Both the position numbers and the translations under genes were made by a program. From NCBI GenBank assembly GCA_949357655.1, contig CASHTG010000012.1, forward strand, positions 1,860,001-1,924,000: 64,000 nucleotides of DNA, in the 5' to 3' direction. Below are positions 60,501 to 64,000 of this stretch, piece after piece. The notes beneath the pieces are model-generated. The model was not told the origin of the DNA, ran no database searches, and saw only the letters and a program-made list of their open reading frames with translations. This DNA is from Parascedosporium putredinis (lineage: Eukaryota > Ascomycota > Sordariomycetes > Microascales > Microascaceae). Position 1 is the stretch's first letter; each line of letters begins with the position of its first letter.

Positions 60501-62577
60501 AGGTCACCCCTATTCCCTCTTTGGCTTTCTCCCCCGCGTCCTTGATATCATCCGACGGATGGAGACCTACAAGATCCTTTAAAATCTCGTTCTCCTCAGC
60601 CAGGCTATATATGGTAGCGCTGAGCGTTTCTGTTTCCCTTTGAACCGCCAAGACGCGTGCCTTGACAAGCCGGGCCTGCTGCTCCCACATCTCGCCAGAG
60701 GTGGGGAATTTGAGATTGGCCTCCAGCCAGTCGTTGGTATTATTCCCGATTGTAAGATCCCACAGCGACTCTACCGCGTCTAGCTTTTCTAATCGAGTTT
60801 GCAGTGCGTGGTTCTCCTTCTCCAGCGCTTTTTTCGCCCGTGTGGCAGCGGAAAGCGCTATTTTGACCTCTCGAAGTTTCTTCTCGCTGTCGTCGCTACC
60901 CTCCGACGTAGGAAAACTCCTTTTGAGCCTACCAATGCTCTCCGCGATCCTGCGGGAAGGGTCGTCGTCGGCCGTAGACCCTCCTCGAGCTGTTTCGTGC
61001 ACCAGCAGACTCGGGGGCTCCGGACTCTCGCAGGAGAGGACACTCGGTTGTGGGGACCCAGACTTCAGGTACCTTATCTCGGAGCGAAGAGCTTTTACTT
61101 CGTCGAGTAATATGTTCCTTTCCAAATCGCTCAAGGGGGCGCTTCTCGTGGGCGATCCTATGCCACAGTCAAGTTGGAGTTCGGCAATCGTTTGCTGGTA
61201 CTTCTTCACGGTTCTCTGGTGCGCCTCCTGAACCTGACTCATCTGATGCTGCCAGTTTGTCTCAAAGTCCTTGATCTTGCCAGTGAGGAGCTCGGCGACG
61301 GCTTCGTCGTAGTCGTCCATTTTCCCAGAATCCATCATGTACAGCTCCATGGCCGCGATCCTCCCTTCGTAGTCGGCCCTGAGCTCGGCCATGCGGGTCC
61401 TACACGGGCCGAGGCCACTAGGATCTTGCTCCGCCTCGTCTTGTATACCCTCTCTAAGAGTCTCCTCTATCATATCGTGCTCCGAGTCGATATCGTTGAT
61501 CGGGGCCATCAATTCTCGAAGTGGGTCTTCGAGAGACTTGATGACGTCTCCCTTGGCGTCCACCACCTTGATGATACATCTCCGGATATCTCGGGCTCTC
61601 TCTCGCCGAGCGACGGCAAGCCTCAACTCCTTCTTTAACTCGGCGAGCTCTTCTGCAGCGGCGGCGCTGCGAACGCGAATGCCGCGATATCTTTCTCTGA
61701 AGTCGTCAATTTTCCTCTGTGCCGCCATTCGATCGCCTTCGTGATGTTCCCACAGCGTTTCCACTTCGTCTCTCATCAATTCGAGGTCGTTCAGCGAGAG
61801 CTCTCGACCATGTATGGCCTTGATCCTCTCTAATTCTTCAAACTGGTCCTTTCTCTGCTCCATCATGATCTTTTTCTTCCTGCGGAGATTCCAACACCGC
61901 CTTTCGAGGCGGTGACGGTGAGCCTCGAGCTTGGCATATTTGAAGTCGTCGTCGTGCCAATCAGCCAGGTCGCGGAGGCGCACCATCCCCTCGCTCGACA
62001 TTAACCGGGCCCATGCCTCGGTGATTTCCCCAGCTTTGATGTCCCCATGCAGTACGTAGTCGATAAGCCTTCCCGTTTCAAGAATAAACGCGGAATCGCT
62101 AGCTGAGGTCTTTTGTAGCTCCTTCAGAAGCTTCTCTGTCTTGAAAATCCTAGTCGGAGGGTGGGGATTGGGCCGCGGCGACCCTGGCTCTGATATCTCC
62201 TGCTCCTCGCTCCGATCCTCTTCGGCTTCCCATATATTCTCATACTTTTCATCATCCACGATAGTGTCCTCGTCAATGACAAAGGGATTAGGGAGCTCCT
62301 TCCACTCGTCTATCTGTTCCTGAGTCGGTATTGTGGTCCATGGCAGGTCGCCTGCAGCGGTATTCAGCGAGCCAAAGGCCGAGTAGTAGCCGCCTTGCGT
62401 TTGCCCTTCCGAGGTTGCCAATGGGTTCTGCGTGTTTTCTGGTGCAGATGGCCGCGTAGTGCCATGGTGTCCGGGCGATCGTCGTGTGCGAGGCGATAGT
62501 GGCGAGCTCAGCCTCCGCTTAGGGGAGGGCCTGTTATAGTCGGGCGAAAGAAAACCCGGTGGATCTCTCCTACCCAT
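57550..62577 (-). CDS. Giant coiled-coil protein with Cys/His-rich C-terminus, function unknown
   Basis: Two exons, 59850-62577 and 57550-59764, with an 85-bp intron; corrected length about 1,647 aa. A Pro/Ser-rich N-terminus (MGRRDPPGFLSPDYNR) precedes a helical domain, then coiled coil around ELERIKAIHGRELSLNDLEL and REIRYL-type segments. An acidic linker follows, and a very long coiled coil occupies most of exon 2. The last ~150 residues differ: a helical repeat-like segment (LQGMLALYSTGDTTEAFAAI) and a Cys/His cluster (CECRYRMLPC, CRCRYHNVLEYCKRH) that could bind zinc. Three breaks: CCCC at 60507-60510, 59911-59940 (two bases short or one extra) and CCCC at 57967-57970. Raw sequence shows three separate frames. 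Structural or tethering roles are conceivable; no family is recognised. Confidence 0.65.
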
Positions 62578-63123
62578 ATTTAGAGAAAAGAGATACTGAC
62601 TGGAGTCCTGTCGAAGTTTGCTGACCGTATTGTTGTTCAGTTCCTCGCGTGGCGATCTCCGAGGCCTCTAATAGAAAATGCTGAAAGGTCACTTGTAAGT
62701 CACGCAGAGTAGGAGAAAAGAAGAAAGCAATAAGAGGAGACATTGTGCGAGGGAGATGTTTAAAGTTTCACGAAGTACTAACTGTCCTCTCTATCTATTA
62801 TCCTTGGATTCGGTGCGCAAAGAGATTCACGGAATGCCGAAGAATAAAATTCCCCCAGCTATGGAACTCTACGTTTCCCCAAGATTGTGCGCGCCGGGAT
62901 ATATGCACCTTTCAACAATCAAAGAAGTTTGACAGCCAGTCGTCAGAGATTTTTCAAGATTAGCCCATGCCCCGAGCCCTGTTCCTAAGTAGACAAGGAC
63001 CAGAAGAGGAGGGAAAAGAAAGAGACGTTTTCGGCGCGGTCAAGACGTGCACTGAGGCACAAGGGGAATGGCAACCACGCACATTCTTCTTCGTCCCGTT
63101 GCGCTCCCCCATATTCATATTAG
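62578..63123. other. Intergenic, no gene seen
   Basis: 545 bp upstream of the giant coiled-coil gene, so it contains its promoter and the 3' end of the next minus-strand frame. No gene is supported. Confidence 0.6.
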
Positions 63124-63498
63124 TCACGAGAGTGAGCCACCCGGGAGTAAAGAAGCCCAGCTCTCTGGCGTCTCGATTGGTTCAGCAAGACCTAGCTCGT
63201 CTCTGAGTGCAACAGCAAGCACATGGCACCTCGAAGCTGCACCGGCGCAACCCAGGGCCTGAAAACAGTTACCTCTGACCACTAGCGCCCGGAATAGCCA
63301 GTCGTCTCGGGCGAGCTCCCTCGCGACTTCTGCCGCTACATCCACGGCCTCGAGCGCCGCTATCAAGTTCTTTTGCGAGGAAGGGGTCTGGGTGAGCAGT
63401 CGGATTGCAGTCTCCATGTTCTGCCGAAAGACGTCAGTAACCGGCGTTTGACTGGATTCCAAGGGCTGTGGTGGTGATGATGCAGGGGTTGTCGGCAT
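63124..63498 (-). CDS. Small hypothetical protein, helical
   Basis: 124 aa from ATG 63498 (MPTTPASSPPQPLESSQ) to the stop at 63124. After a Pro/Ser-rich start come amphipathic helices (NMETAIRLLTQ, LIAALEAVDVAAEVARELA, LFRALVVRGNCFQALG, RCHVLAVALRDELG), a pattern like a short tetratricopeptide-type array. The frame is open further upstream to 63699 without a better start. It has the same strand as the giant coiled-coil gene, which starts 546 bp downstream. No family is recognised. Confidence 0.5.
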   Translation of the reverse strand: MPTTPASSPPQPLESSQTPVTDVFRQNMETAIRLLTQTPSSQKNLIAALEAVDVAAEVARELARDDWLFRALVVRGNCFQALGCAGAASRCHVLAVALRDELGLAEPIETPESWASLLPGGSLS

Positions 63499-64000
63499 GT
63501 CACGTTTCTCTTGATCTTGCCTGCGTTCAATTCTCCCGGATGCGACGAATGTGTTGGGTCTACTCATACACTCCAGTGAAAAGAAACAGAAGGAGGCGTA
63601 AACGTACACTCGGCGTCTATCAAGGCAAGGTCGGCGCTTCACTGGAATGCGAACAACATCTGGGATTCCACCAAGTGAGCGGTACCGCCGCATGCACACC
63701 TTCGTTTCTTTAGTACTCTCCGCTTTCTAAACCGTCTTTGTTTCCTGGTCGCAATGCGCACCAGCTTGTCCATTCATCACCGGAGGGGGACAGAACAATG
63801 AACATCGCAACGCCACAACGTCCCAATCCGGTGCTCAATAAAGACTTGAGCGCATCGAGGGACGGACCAATCAATTCTTGATCCAGGGGCCGGGATCTTG
63901 GCCTGGTCGCCGATTCACCCATGAACGCCTTTGTGGCGTCCTGCTGTGCGATGTGGCCGCTGCACATCGTCATTCCATTACAAATGAAATTCCGTTTGAA
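63499..64000. other. Window end, no certain gene
   Basis: The upstream flank of the small hypothetical gene. A minus-strand frame at 63710-63973 has mixed composition and could be part of an upstream exon, but no motif or splice site supports it. Confidence 0.4.

Overview
The window is nuclear DNA from a filamentous ascomycete (Pezizomycotina, most likely Sordariomycetes). The evidence is short introns (about 55-265 bp) with GTAAGT/GTGAGT donors and CTAAC-like branch sites, C/G-ending codons, a nuclear tRNA-His, and fungal gene families: a Zn(II)2Cys6 regulator, a fungal amino acid permease, a FRE-type ferric reductase, MCM2, ISWI, eIF3i and the trifunctional C1-THF synthase.

Layout. 0-2.2 kb: patatin-like protein (+). 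4.5-7.2 kb: Zn2Cys6 transcription factor (+). 7.9-9.1 kb: Gfo/Idh/MocA oxidoreductase (+). 9.4-10.1 kb: orphan disordered protein (+). 11.2-12.2 kb: conserved fungal coiled-coil protein (+). 12.8-14.7 kb: amino acid permease (-). 15.4-17.1 kb: UBR7-like ubiquitin ligase (-), sharing a 465-bp promoter with MCM2 (+, 17.6-20.3 kb). 21.1-22.3 kb: acidic orphan (-). 23.5-24.2 kb: TRAPPC2L (+). 25.2-26.1 kb: conserved protein (-). 28.0-31.3 kb: C1-tetrahydrofolate synthase (-), with a 21-nt micro-exon. 33.1-34.3 kb: eIF3i (+). 35.1-38.8 kb: ISWI ATPase (-). 39.6 kb: tRNA-His (-) beside an AT-rich block. 40.4-42.6 kb: ferric reductase (-). 42.6-57.5 kb: a 15-kb stretch with no supportable gene. 57.5-62.6 kb: giant coiled-coil protein (-). 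63.1-63.5 kb: small hypothetical protein (-).

The genes are mostly housekeeping functions and do not form a metabolic cluster. The clearest functional link is the MCM2/UBR7 shared promoter, which carries an MCB (ACGCGT) cell-cycle element. Two observations stand out. First, almost every long conserved gene is broken by single-base frameshifts. I count about 33 over about 29 kb of coding sequence, and about 30 of them are explained by one base missing from or beside a homopolymer. In every gene the sum of restored bases makes the exon total divisible by three. This looks like assembly error and not pseudogenisation, and it must be corrected before any automatic annotation is trusted. Second, the 15-kb desert upstream of the ferric reductase is strongly enriched for the palindromes ATGGATCCAT (six copies, one more elsewhere) and ATCCATGGAT (four copies), which is far above chance.
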